Source of the DNA: Paracoccaceae bacterium
GTDB lineage: Bacteria > Pseudomonadota > Alphaproteobacteria > Rhodobacterales > Rhodobacteraceae
Length of the DNA: 44,988 nt
Assembly: GCA_026419405.1 (NCBI GenBank)
Contig: JANZZL010000103.1
Coordinates: forward strand, 1 to 44,988
Direction of reading: 5' to 3'
The stretch's first letter is position 1, and every line of letters starts with the position of its first letter. The translations under genes and the position numbers were made by a program. Of the stretch, positions 9,005-16,963 are shown in pieces. The notes beneath the pieces are model-generated. The model did not search any database. It saw only the letters and a program-made list of their open reading frames with translations, and was not told the DNA's origin.

Positions 9005-10041
9005 CCCTCCGGCGCGGGGCGGTGGACGCGGGCCTGACCCCGCCCCGCCCGCTTGGCGGCATAGAGCGCCTCGTCGGCGTCGCGCAGCATCCGCTCCGGC
9101 TCGGGCCGGCGGTAGGCCGAGGAGACCGTGACACCGACCGAGGCCGAGACGCGGCAGAGCTGCGCGCCGAAGGGCACCGGCTCCTCGATCCGGGCGATGA
9201 TGCGCCGCGCGAGACGCTCCAGCCGCGCGGTATCGGTGACGCCGGGGAACAGCAGCACGAACTCGTCGCCGCCGACGCGCGCGGCGATGTCCTCCTCGCG
9301 CACCTCGGCGCGCAGCGCCCGGGCCACCGCACCCAGCACCGCATCGCCCGCGGCATGGCCGAGGCTGTCGTTGACCGCCTTGAAGCGGTCGAGGTCCAGG
9401 TGCATCAGGCCGAACCGCTGCCCCGACGCGATCAGACGGCCCAGCGCCTCCTCGAGCGCGCGGCGGTTGCGCAAGCCCGTCAACGCGTCGGTCAGCGCCT
9501 GTTCCTCGGCGGCGGAACGCGCCCCCTCGAGCTTGCGGCTGAGGCGGCGCCATTCCTCCATCGCGGCGGACTTGGCCTCGACGAGATAGAGCAACTCCAC
9601 CGTCAGGTCGGTGGGCGCGAAGTCGGCCGCGGTCAGCCGGTGGTCGGCCACCGCGGCGACGGCGCCGATGCCGAAGGAGAGGTTCATGAGCGCCCCCTGC
9701 CCCGCGGCGAGCGGCACGATGAGCCCCTTGAACGCCGTCCTCGGCGCTGCCCGGAAGCGGAGCGACAGCCGCCGGCCGGCGGCGGCGAGCAGGTCTGAGA
9801 GGGAGAGCGGCGCGGCGGGGCGCAGGAACTCGAAGGCCTCGAGCAGGCGCGCGCCGGGCAGCGGGCAGTCCGCGCGCAGCCGCGCGAGCGTCGGGCCGCA
9901 GGCGCGGATGTGGCCGGTCGGCGCGACGACGAGGTGCATCGGCATCAGCGCGTCGAGCGCCGCCCGGCAGAGCGCGACCGGGGCCGCGCCCTCGCACCTG
10001 CCGGCGGCGACCGGCGGGTCAGGCAGCCGCGGCGCGTTCAC
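9001..10041 (-). CDS. HNOBA-GGDEF diguanylate cyclase
   Basis: This 346-residue protein is predicted to make c-di-GMP. Residues 1-165 resemble the H-NOX-associated PAS-like (HNOBA) domain, ending in the typical segment DLTVELLYLVEAKSAAMEEW. A coiled linker (about 155-183) leads to the GGDEF domain: DALTGLRNRR, the catalytic ARVGGDEF (G257-F261) and the inhibitory I-site RxxD (R248-D251). All active-site residues appear intact, with product inhibition expected. There is no signal peptide or membrane segment, so it should be cytosolic. The ATG at 10041 overlaps the stop of the H-NOX-like gene by ATGA, so the two are coupled and probably form a sensor-effector pair. The 3' end runs into the 61-bp repeat. 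Confidence 0.92.
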   Translation of the reverse strand: MNAPRLPDPPVAAGRCEGAAPVALCRAALDALMPMHLVVAPTGHIRACGPTLARLRADCPLPGARLLEAFEFLRPAAPLSLSDLLAAAGRRLSLRFRAAPRTAFKGLIVPLAAGQGALMNLSFGIGAVAAVADHRLTAADFAPTDLTVELLYLVEAKSAAMEEWRRLSRKLEGARSAAEEQALTDALTGLRNRRALEEALGRLIASGQRFGLMHLDLDRFKAVNDSLGHAAGDAVLGAVARALRAEVREEDIAARVGGDEFVLLFPGVTDTARLERLARRIIARIEEPVPFGAQLCRVSASVGVTVSSAYRRPEPERMLRDADEALYAAKRAGRGQARVHRPAPEG

Positions 10042-10643
10042 GGCGCCCCCGCTGCCTCGGGCGCGCGCGCGGCAAGCTCGAACCGGCGCCCCTCGGCATG
10101 GGCGGCGTCGGCGACCCGGATCGACAGCCGCGCGCCGGCGCTGCCGTCCTCGAGAAGGGTGACGAGCGCGAGCGCCCCGTAGTCATCGGCCATGGCGCGC
10201 AGCAGCCCGGCGAGCACGTGGCCGAAGCCCGGCCAGCCGGGCGCCGCCGCGAGCAGGAACGTGCCCGGCCCGAGGTCGCGCAGTTCCATCGCCGGCAGGC
10301 GCAGGTCGGGCACGGCGAGGCCCACCCGGTCGGGAAGCTCGTCGAGCGACTGCAGGAACTCCACGTAGCTTTCGCCGCCGAAGCGCAGCAGGCGGCGGAC
10401 GGTCTCGGTCGCCGGGTGCCGCACGAGGTAGGTGCCCAGATCCTCGAGCAGGGCGGCGACCGGCAGCCCCGTGCGCCGCGACAAGGCGGCGAGCACCGCC
10501 GCCGTCAGCGCGTCGTCGTAGCTCAGCATCGCCTCGAAGCCGGTGAGCCCCGGCTGCGCCTCCTCTGCCGCGGCGCGCCAGAGTTCGGCGCCGTGCGCAT
10601 CCTCGGCGAAACGCTGGATCGCGCGGTTGATGAGCCCGTGCAT
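10038..10643 (-). CDS. H-NOX (HNOB) domain protein lacking canonical heme-binding residues
   Basis: This 201-residue stand-alone H-NOX-like protein starts MHGLINRAIQRFAED and has the family core EAMLSYDD, LLEDLGTYLV and RLLRFGG. In characterised H-NOX proteins the proximal heme histidine lies in the segment after F-L-x3-D (MDEVH in Caldanaerobacter H-NOX). The equivalent here is SLDELPDRV, with Pro104 at the His position. The YxSxR propionate motif is also missing; that stretch (about 131-140) reads LAAAPGWPGF. The fold looks retained but conventional heme ligation does not. The gene overlaps the cyclase start by 4 nt, implying a regulatory partnership as in NO-controlled H-NOX/GGDEF pairs. 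Ligand and heme status are unknown. Confidence 0.88.
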   Translation of the reverse strand: MHGLINRAIQRFAEDAHGAELWRAAAEEAQPGLTGFEAMLSYDDALTAAVLAALSRRTGLPVAALLEDLGTYLVRHPATETVRRLLRFGGESYVEFLQSLDELPDRVGLAVPDLRLPAMELRDLGPGTFLLAAAPGWPGFGHVLAGLLRAMADDYGALALVTLLEDGSAGARLSIRVADAAHAEGRRFELAARAPEAAGAP

Positions 10644-10689
10644 GGTGCCGCCCCGGCCCGCTGTTGCCTCCGTCTGCTGTCGCCCATGC

Positions 10690-10707
10690 TTAGGCGCGAC
10701 GCCTTAA
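10690..10707. promoter_or_regulatory. Imperfect dyad upstream of the H-NOX/GGDEF pair
   Basis: TTAGGCG-CGA-CGCCTTAA forms an inverted repeat with one extra base in one arm, 47-64 nt upstream of the H-NOX start. It is a small AT-containing island in otherwise GC-saturated sequence between the DUF4153 stop (10742) and the H-NOX start. It could be an operator for the H-NOX/GGDEF operon or part of the DUF4153 terminator. It does not look like an FNR/NnrR box (TTGN8CAA). Confidence 0.3.
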
Positions 10708-10741
10708 CGGAGCCCGAAGCGCGACCCCGCCCTGCGGGATT

Positions 10742-12544
10742 TCAGAACGGCACGGTAAACTGCCTGTCACCGATGGTGATGGCGTTGATCCGGGCCGGGC
10801 CGGCGGTGAAGCCGCCGTCCTGGAGCTGCTCGATCAGCCGGTCGGTCTCCTCGAAGTCGGGCGGCGGAACCGAGAACACCTCGGCCGCGTCGGCGCGGCG
10901 GAACACCGGCTCGGGCACGATGACCTCGCCGCGGAGCAGGCCGAACGACTTGTAGAACAGGATCGCCTCGTTGCCGGGGTTCTGCGGCACGAGGTCGTGC
11001 ACCACGAGGACGCAGCCCGGCCGGCCCGAGGCGGTGAGGTCGCGGCAGCCGTCGAGGAAGCTCGCCACGCTGCCGGCATACCAGGGCAGCACGTAGCGGT
11101 CGAACTCCGCCGCCGCCTCGGGCGGGACGACCGGCATCAGGCGCCTGAGCTCGGCGCGGGCGTTGAGCACCACGGGCTCCCTCGGCACGTTCCAGAAGGC
11201 GTAGCGGTCGGGCGCCTGGCTGGCGTGCACGAGCCGCTCGCGCAGCCGCGCCTCGGCGGGGTGGCCCTCGGCCAGCGCCTCGATCCGCGCCAGCGCCGCC
11301 CGGCCCGCCCGCCCCCAGTCGTGGCTGAGCGCCCAGAGGTCGATCTGCTCGGCGTCGAGCCGCCCGTCCTCGAAGCGGCGCAGCTGGTCGGCAGCCGAGA
11401 GCCGCTCGGCGTCGAGGCCGGGCGTGAGCCAGGCGGCGGCGACGGCGACGAGCACGAGGCCCATCCAGCCGTTCGCGGCGCGCAGCCGCGCCGGCCAGCC
11501 GCGCCCGGCCAGGACCGCGCCGGCGTAGAGCAGGCCGTAGAGCAACAGCAGGCCGCCGGCGATGGCGGCGGCGATCCGCGGCGGGCTGAGGCCGGCCTCG
11601 GCGACGCGCAGCCAGAGCGCCCAGAGCGCCAGCCCTGCCACGGCGGGCAGCATCAGGGCGAGCGCCGCGGCGGCAAGGCGCGTCAGGCCGCGGGCGTCCT
11701 CGCCGTCGCGCGGGCCTGCCCCGGTCGAGACCAGAAGCGTCATCGCGAGCCCGATTGCCAGCAGCGTCGCCGCCGGGGAAAGCTCGCCGAACAGCGCCGC
11801 CACGCCGCGCGCCGGAACCGCCGCGAGGAAGGCGCCGACCACCACCGCCGCGGGCAGGATCATCAGCCGCAGGAAGCGCAGCGCGAGCGCGGGCGAGGCG
11901 AAGCCGCGCGTCTCGTCGATGGCGGCGAGCGCCAGCCCGGCGACCAGCCCGCTGAAGGTCGCCGGAAGCCAGGCGATGCGCATCAGCCGGTCGATGACAT
12001 CGACCGACACCAGCCCGAGGAGCTCGCTGGCGAGCAGCACGGCGAGCCAGGCGATGCCGACGAAGAGCGCCGCCGCGGCAAGCCGGGTGACCATCGCCCA
12101 GCTTTCGGCGAAGAGCGTCGGATAGTGCCGCCAGGGCACGCCGGGGCGGAGCGCGGCGGCCATGTAGGGCAGCGGCAGCAGCACGACCATCGCGAAGGCG
12201 AGCATCGTCTCGGGCCGGGCGGCGAGCTCGGCGGGTGTGTCGTAGCGCAGGCTCGCCCAGCAGAGCAGCGCCGCGCCGGCAAGCGCCGGGGCGAGCGCCC
12301 AGGGCAGCGCGGCACGCAGCCGGAGCGGCCCGACCAGGGCGAGCAGCGCCACGGCGTAGCCTGCGGCGAAGGCGGCGGCAAAGACGTAGGCCTGCGGGTC
12401 GGCGAGCCGCGCAGGCAGGCGTTCGGCGAGATACCAGCCGGCGGCCCCGGCGGCAGCGCCGATCGCGCCCAGCGCGGCCCGCCGCGCCAGCCGCGCCGCC
12501 TCGCCCCTGCCTGCCGCTGCCATCCTCACCGCCCGCTGCCGCAC
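10742..12544 (-). CDS. DUF4153 domain-containing integral membrane protein
   Basis: This is a membrane protein of up to 600 residues. Roughly ten to twelve hydrophobic segments fill residues 20-390, for example FAAAFAAGYAVALLALVGPL and GGLLLLYGLLYAGAVLAG. A soluble C-terminal part of about 200 residues follows, rich in charged residues and ending FTVPF. The layout, with the YDTPAELAARPE and LRPGVPWRHYPTLFAESWAM segments, matches the DUF4153 family of uncharacterised inner-membrane proteins common in Rhodobacterales. The start is uncertain: ATG 12544 or ATG 12523 (eighth codon) are both possible. It is monocistronic or shares a transcript with the downstream H-NOX pair (98 nt gap). No function can be assigned. 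Confidence 0.78.
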   Translation of the reverse strand: MRQRAVRMAAAGRGEAARLARRAALGAIGAAAGAAGWYLAERLPARLADPQAYVFAAAFAAGYAVALLALVGPLRLRAALPWALAPALAGAALLCWASLRYDTPAELAARPETMLAFAMVVLLPLPYMAAALRPGVPWRHYPTLFAESWAMVTRLAAAALFVGIAWLAVLLASELLGLVSVDVIDRLMRIAWLPATFSGLVAGLALAAIDETRGFASPALALRFLRLMILPAAVVVGAFLAAVPARGVAALFGELSPAATLLAIGLAMTLLVSTGAGPRDGEDARGLTRLAAAALALMLPAVAGLALWALWLRVAEAGLSPPRIAAAIAGGLLLLYGLLYAGAVLAGRGWPARLRAANGWMGLVLVAVAAAWLTPGLDAERLSAADQLRRFEDGRLDAEQIDLWALSHDWGRAGRAALARIEALAEGHPAEARLRERLVHASQAPDRYAFWNVPREPVVLNARAELRRLMPVVPPEAAAEFDRYVLPWYAGSVASFLDGCRDLTASGRPGCVLVVHDLVPQNPGNEAILFYKSFGLLRGEVIVPEPVFRRADAAEVFSVPPPDFEETDRLIEQLQDGGFTAGPARINAITIGDRQFTVPF

Positions 12545-12592
12545 GGCCGCACCCTAGCGGCAGCGCCGGCGGGGCACCAGTGGCCGGGCCGG

Positions 12593-14152
12593 TCAGAAAT
12601 CGGTCGGGGCGCCGCCCTCGGCCTTGCGGCGGGCGACGAAGGCGGCAAGCTCCTCGCGCCGGGCCTCGTCCATCGGCGGCGGCCGGAACTCGGCGAGGAT
12701 CGCCTTGTAGAGGCGGTGCGCGCGCTCGGCCGACCAGACGGCGCCGTCCTGATGCCAGGCCTCGTAGTTGCGCCAGTCGGAGGCGATCGGCGCATAGAAG
12801 GCGGTGGTGTAGCGGTCCTGCGTGTGCTGGCAGCCGAAGTAGTGGCCGCCGGGCCCGACCTCGGCGATCGCCTCGAAGGCGATGTCGTCGGGGCTGGTCG
12901 CCCAGGTCGCCTCCTCGAAGTAGCGCTGGATCATCTGCAGCAGCTCGCAGTCCATCACGAACTTCTCGGGGCTGGCGATCAGTCCGCCCTCGAGCCAGCC
13001 GGCCGCGTGGTAGACCAGGTTCGTGCCCGAGGTGATCGCCGCCCAGAGGGAGTTCGAGGTCTCCCACATCGCCTGCCCGTCGGGAACGTTGGCCGCGCAG
13101 ACCCCCGAGGAGCGCAGCGGCAGCCCGTAGCGGCGGGCAAGCTGGCCGGTCATCTGCGTGGCGCGGACGTATTCCGGCGTGCCGAAGGCGGGGGCGCCGG
13201 TCCGCATGTCGACGTTCGAGGTGAAGGTGCCGAGCGCGACCGGCGCGCCGGGCGCGATCCACTGCAGCAGCGCGATCGCCGCCAGCCCCTCGGCGAGGCT
13301 GAGCGCCACCGCGCCGGCCATCGTCACCGGCGCCATGGCGCCCGCCAGCGTGAAGGGCGTGACGATCACCGCCTGCCCGGCGCGGGCGAGCCGCATCGCG
13401 CCGTCGAGCATCGGATGGTCGTGCTTGAGCGGCGAGACCGAGTTGATGTTGGTGTACATGTGCGCCCTGGCGCGGAACTCCTCGTGGCTCAGCCCGCCGG
13501 CGATGCGCACCATCTCCATCACGTCCTCGACCCGCTCGGCCCCGAGCGAATAGGCGTGGCAGACCTTGTCGGTCAGCGTCAGCTTCTCGTAGAGGCAGTC
13601 GAGGTGGCGCACCGAGGGGTGGATGTCCACCGGCTCCACCGGATAGCCGCCGGCGACGTGGATGCAGTTGAAGTACTGCGTCAGCTTCATGAAGTCGCGG
13701 AAGGTCTCGAAGTCGCCCGGCCGCTTGCCGCGCTCGAGGTCCCAGGCGTTCGGCGGCGAGGAGACGTTGACGAAGATCATGTGCCTGCCGCCGATCACGA
13801 TCTCGCGCTCGGGGTTGCGCGGGGTGATGGTGAAGGAGGCCGGCGCGCGGCGCACCATCTCCATCACGAAGTCCTCGTCCATGCGGACGTTGGTGCCCGC
13901 CACCCGGCAGCCGGCCGCCTTGAGCTGCGCGCAGGCCTCGGGGTTCAGCATCTCGACGCCGAGTTCGGAGAGGATCCGCATCGCGCCTGCGTGGATCGCC
14001 GCGACGCCCGCCTCGTCGAGCGGCTCGGTCGGCCGATCGGGGTTGACCGGCAGGCGCCAGGGCATCTGGTCGATCACGGCGTGACCCGCGCGCTCGGCAT
14101 GGGCGGCGCGGCCTCCGGAACGGCGGCGGCGGGCGGGGGTGGCGTCGGTCAT
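12593..14152 (-). CDS. MttB-family (trimethylamine methyltransferase-like) protein, non-pyrrolysine
   Basis: I start this at ATG 14152 (MTDATPARRRRSGGR), giving 519 residues. The frame is open for 20 more codons upstream, but an inverted repeat lies there and an SD-like GAGGG precedes 14152. The body matches the MttB superfamily: EAGVAAIHAGAMRILSELG, CHAYSLGAERVEDV, NINSVSPLKHD, and a GAMAPVTMAGAVALSLAE barrel segment. The C-terminal PGGHYFGCQHTQDRY is also typical. There is no in-frame TAG, so it belongs to the non-Pyl group, some of which demethylate quaternary amines such as glycine betaine with a corrinoid partner. No corrinoid protein, reductivase or amine transporter is nearby. The substrate is unknown. 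Confidence 0.88.
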   Translation of the reverse strand: MTDATPARRRRSGGRAAHAERAGHAVIDQMPWRLPVNPDRPTEPLDEAGVAAIHAGAMRILSELGVEMLNPEACAQLKAAGCRVAGTNVRMDEDFVMEMVRRAPASFTITPRNPEREIVIGGRHMIFVNVSSPPNAWDLERGKRPGDFETFRDFMKLTQYFNCIHVAGGYPVEPVDIHPSVRHLDCLYEKLTLTDKVCHAYSLGAERVEDVMEMVRIAGGLSHEEFRARAHMYTNINSVSPLKHDHPMLDGAMRLARAGQAVIVTPFTLAGAMAPVTMAGAVALSLAEGLAAIALLQWIAPGAPVALGTFTSNVDMRTGAPAFGTPEYVRATQMTGQLARRYGLPLRSSGVCAANVPDGQAMWETSNSLWAAITSGTNLVYHAAGWLEGGLIASPEKFVMDCELLQMIQRYFEEATWATSPDDIAFEAIAEVGPGGHYFGCQHTQDRYTTAFYAPIASDWRNYEAWHQDGAVWSAERAHRLYKAILAEFRPPPMDEARREELAAFVARRKAEGGAPTDF

Positions 14153-14172
14153 CGGGGCCCTCGGGACTGGAA

Positions 14173-14189
14173 CTGTCCCCAGTTGACAG
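14173..14189. promoter_or_regulatory. Nested inverted repeats upstream of the MttB-family gene
   Basis: CTGTC-CCCAGTT-GACAG (14173-14189) is a 5-bp dyad. It overlaps a second one, GGGAC-TGGAACT-GTCCC (14163-14179), so GTC is shared. They lie 11-37 nt upstream of the ATG at 14152, where an operator or a 5'-UTR hairpin could control expression. A further dyad, AGCGAC-N7-GTCGCT (14216-14234), sits near the end of the HAD gene and could act as its terminator. Confidence 0.3.
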
Positions 14190-14242
14190 CGCCGGTCGCC
14201 GGGCGATGGCACGATAGCGACCGGTGCTGTCGCTTTCGGGGT

Positions 14243-14959
14243 TCAGCCGACGGATTCGGCGGCATTGACCCGGTCGAGCCAGCCCGGCAGGTGGCCGATG
14301 TCGGGCAGCACCGCCTCGGCGAGCGGGGCGAGGTCCGCCTCGGGCACCAGCCCGGAGAGGACCGCGACCGGCCGCATGCCCGCGGCGCGTGCGGCCACGA
14401 GGTCGTGCCGGCTGTCGCCCACCATCGCCACCGCCGCATGCGGCAGGCCGAAGCGTTCGGCGAAGGCCGCGAGCGGGCCGGGATGCGGCTTGGCGCCGTA
14501 GCCGGAATCGAAGCCGGCGACGAAGTCGAAGAAGGGCTCGATGCCCACCGCGGCGAGATGGGCGCGGGCCGGCATCTCGCCGTCGTTGGTAACCAGCCCG
14601 ATGCGCAGGCCGCGGTCCCTGAGCAGGCCGAGCAGCGGGCGCAGCGGCACCGCCTCGACCATCCGCGCCTCGGCGGCGGCGGCGTTCATCCGCGTGACGA
14701 GCGCGGCGGGGCTTGTGCCCGGCAGATGCGGCAGCAGCGCCTCGGCGATCTCGCCCGGCGTATGGGCGATGACCGGGCTGTCGGGGGCGAAGACCGAGGT
14801 CGTCATGTCGAACCCGATCGCCTCGCCGAGGCGGCGCGCCTGCGCCTCGTCGCCGGCGGCGAGGTCGGAGAGGAACGCGCGCGCCCAGGCGCTCCAGGTC
14901 GCGGTGAAGTCGAAGAGCGTGCCGTCCTTGTCGAACAGCACGCCGCGCAGTCCGGTCAT
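14243..14959 (-). CDS. HAD-superfamily hydrolase, phosphoglycolate phosphatase-like
   Basis: This is a 238-residue HAD phosphatase. Motif I is GVLFDKDGTLFDF (nucleophile and acid Asp near residues 9 and 11). Motif II is LVTNDGE, motif III the Lys in the segment GYGAKPHP, and motif IV AMVGDSRHDL. An alpha-helical cap (about residues 15-95) fits the Gph/phosphoglycolate phosphatase type. ATG 14959 is chosen because GGGAGG lies 8-13 nt upstream; the frame extends further, but without an SD. It may be cotranscribed with the MttB-family gene 90 nt downstream. The true substrate cannot be read from the sequence. Confidence 0.88.
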   Translation of the reverse strand: MTGLRGVLFDKDGTLFDFTATWSAWARAFLSDLAAGDEAQARRLGEAIGFDMTTSVFAPDSPVIAHTPGEIAEALLPHLPGTSPAALVTRMNAAAAEARMVEAVPLRPLLGLLRDRGLRIGLVTNDGEMPARAHLAAVGIEPFFDFVAGFDSGYGAKPHPGPLAAFAERFGLPHAAVAMVGDSRHDLVAARAAGMRPVAVLSGLVPEADLAPLAEAVLPDIGHLPGWLDRVNAAESVG

Positions 14960-15052
14960 CGGCGGATCCTCCCTGAGGGGCGGGATAGTGGCGAAGACGG
15001 GGATTCGGCGCAACCTCCGGCCGCCGGCGGGGGCGCGCGGCTGCCCATCGCG

Positions 15053-15343
15053 TCAGGTCCAGTGCGCGGTCCGGCCGCCCGGCAGCGCCGCGCGCGCGGC
15101 GGCAAGCGCCGCGGCCGTCGCCTCGGGCCGCTCGCCGCAGGCGGCCGCGAAGCCCAGCACCCAGGCGTCGTCCATCCGCAGGAAATCGATCACCGCGGCG
15201 AGGAAGTCGGGGTCGGCGGCGCGCCCGCGCAGGTCGGCCGGCGAGGCCCCGCTCGACCCCAGGAACACCGGCAGGAGCTCGTCGTTGCCGGCCAGCCAGG
15301 CCAGCGCCCTGAGGGCCAGGGTCTCGGCGGCGTCGCGATCCAT
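15053..15343 (-). CDS. DUF3572 family protein
   Basis: This small 96-residue acidic, alpha-helical protein has the DUF3572 signature ALAWLAGNDELLPVFLG, followed by GASPADLRGRAADPDFLAAV and IDFLRMDDAWVLGFA. The family is confined mostly to alphaproteobacteria and has no known function. It usually sits beside a PleD-type response regulator, as here: the PleD-like gene starts divergently about 107 nt away. The intervening AT-rich stretch (15361-15420), with the small palindrome AAGGATTCCTT at 15380-15390, probably carries both promoters. Confidence 0.9.
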   Translation of the reverse strand: MDRDAAETLALRALAWLAGNDELLPVFLGSSGASPADLRGRAADPDFLAAVIDFLRMDDAWVLGFAAACGERPEATAAALAAARAALPGGRTAHWT

Positions 15344-15450
15344 GGCCGGCGGGTTCCCTCGAATGCGAAAGGATGCGGAAAGGATTCCTTAACCTTACTC
15401 AACGAAAACTGACCAGGCCGCGCAAGGGCGGCGATCCGGGAGTGGACGGC

Positions 15451-16872
15451 GTGGCCGGGCGGGTTCTCATTGTGGGCGATCAGGCGGGCGGCAGGATCCT
15501 GCTGATGTCGCGGCTCGCCGCGGCGCGCTGCCAGGTGGTCGGCACCCCGACCTACGGCGAGGCCCTGGCCGAGGCCGGGGCGAAGGCACCCGACCTCGTG
15601 GTTCTCGACGTCGCCCCGCCGGCCGGCGCGGCGGTCGGGCTCTGCCGCGCACTGCGCGCCGAGCTCGGCGCGGTGCCGGTCCTGGCGCTGGCCCGCGCGC
15701 CGGGCGCGGCGCTGCGGCAGGCGGTGCTGACCGCCGGGGCCGACGACGTGCTCGACCGCGACTGCGGCGACGCGCTGCTGCATGCCCGCGTCCGGGCGCT
15801 GATGCGCGCCCGCAGCGAGGATGCCGACCTGATGCTGCGCGAGGACACGCGCGACGCGCTGGGCTTCGCCGAACCCGCGGCGGCCTTCGAGGCGCCGGGC
15901 GTGATCGGGCTTGTCGCCGCGCGGGCCGAGACGGCGCAGGCCTGGCGCGCGGCCCTGGCCCCGCACCTGCGGGACCGGATCGAGGTGCTGGCGCCGACCG
16001 ATCCCTTCCGCGCCGGGCCGGCCGGGGCGCGGCCCGACGTGTTCGTGATCGAGACCGACCTGCCCCGGCCGGAGGACGGGCTGGCGCTGGTCTCCGAGCT
16101 GCGCTCGGGCCCCGCGGGGCGCAAGGCCCGCATCATCGCCCTGGCGCCGGAGGGGGCCGAGGCGGCGGCGGCCGCGGCGCTCGACCTCGGCGCCGACGAC
16201 GCGGTGGCGGGCGCGGTCGAGCCGCTGGAGCTGGTGCTGCGGATCCGCGCCCAGCTGCGCGGCAAGGCCCGCGCCGACCGGCTGCGGCGGCAGATCTCGG
16301 ATGGCCTGAGGCTGGCCGTGACCGACCCGCTGACCGGCCTCTTCAACCGCCGCTACGCGATGAGCGCGCTCGCCCGGATCGCCGAGGCGGCCGCGGCGAG
16401 CGGCCGCAGCTTCGCGGTGATGGTGATCGACCTCGACCGGTTCAAGGCGGTCAACGACCGGCACGGCCATGCCGCGGGCGACGCGGTGCTGGTCGAGGCG
16501 GCGCGCCGGATCGCCGGCGCGCTGCGGGCGCAGGATCTGGTGGCCCGGCTCGGCGGCGAGGAGTTCCTGGCGGTGATGCCCGAAACCGGCGTCGCCGAGG
16601 CCGAGGCGGCGGCCGAGCGGCTCAGGCGGGCGATCTGCCAGGCCCCGTTCCGCGTGCCGGGGGCGGCCGAGCCGCTGGCGCTGACCACCTCGATCGGGGT
16701 GGCCGTCGGCGGCCCGGCCGGCGCGGGCGGCGCGGGCGGGGCGGAGGGCGCGGCGGGCGCGAGCGGCGCGCCGGCCGAGACCACCGGGCTCGTCGAGCAG
16801 GCCGACCGTGCGCTCTATGCCGCCAAGGCGCGCGGGCGCAACCGCGTGAGCCTCGTCCGGTCGGCCGCCTGA
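15451..16872 (+). CDS. pleD: PleD-like response regulator with REC-REC-GGDEF domains
   Basis: This is a 473-residue predicted diguanylate cyclase. I prefer GTG 15451 (VAGRVLIVGDQAG), with GGGAG about 8 nt upstream; an ATG at 15373 would add 26 residues that do not fit the family. Domains are REC1 (about 1-120, acceptor candidate D53 in LVVLDVAPP), a degenerate REC2 (about 150-270), and GGDEF (about 285-470) with DPLTGLFNRRY, RLGGEEF (368-372) and the I-site RAQD (359-362). REC1 has VGD instead of the acidic pair, and DRD where the conserved Lys is expected, so phosphorylation is doubtful. The GGDEF domain contains a Gly/Ala-rich insertion (about 420-445). The pairing with DUF3572 matches other alphaproteobacteria. 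Confidence 0.88.
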   Translation: MAGRVLIVGDQAGGRILLMSRLAAARCQVVGTPTYGEALAEAGAKAPDLVVLDVAPPAGAAVGLCRALRAELGAVPVLALARAPGAALRQAVLTAGADDVLDRDCGDALLHARVRALMRARSEDADLMLREDTRDALGFAEPAAAFEAPGVIGLVAARAETAQAWRAALAPHLRDRIEVLAPTDPFRAGPAGARPDVFVIETDLPRPEDGLALVSELRSGPAGRKARIIALAPEGAEAAAAAALDLGADDAVAGAVEPLELVLRIRAQLRGKARADRLRRQISDGLRLAVTDPLTGLFNRRYAMSALARIAEAAAASGRSFAVMVIDLDRFKAVNDRHGHAAGDAVLVEAARRIAGALRAQDLVARLGGEEFLAVMPETGVAEAEAAAERLRRAICQAPFRVPGAAEPLALTTSIGVAVGGPAGAGGAGGAEGAAGASGAPAETTGLVEQADRALYAAKARGRNRVSLVRSAA

Positions 16873-16963
16873 GGCGCGCGGCGGCGGCCGGGTGGAGCCT
16901 GCGGGGCGCGCGACATCGGGGCGCGGGTGACATTCCCGCCCCGCCGCGCTAAGGTGCCCGGCC

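Noticed and set aside
10997-15412. A very long open frame (about 1,470 codons) on the + strand opposite DUF4153, the MttB homologue and the HAD gene.
   Set aside because: Very GC-rich DNA lacks stop codons in shadow frames. The translated product is Arg/Gly/Gln-rich low complexity with no domain, and the minus-strand genes have clear family motifs.
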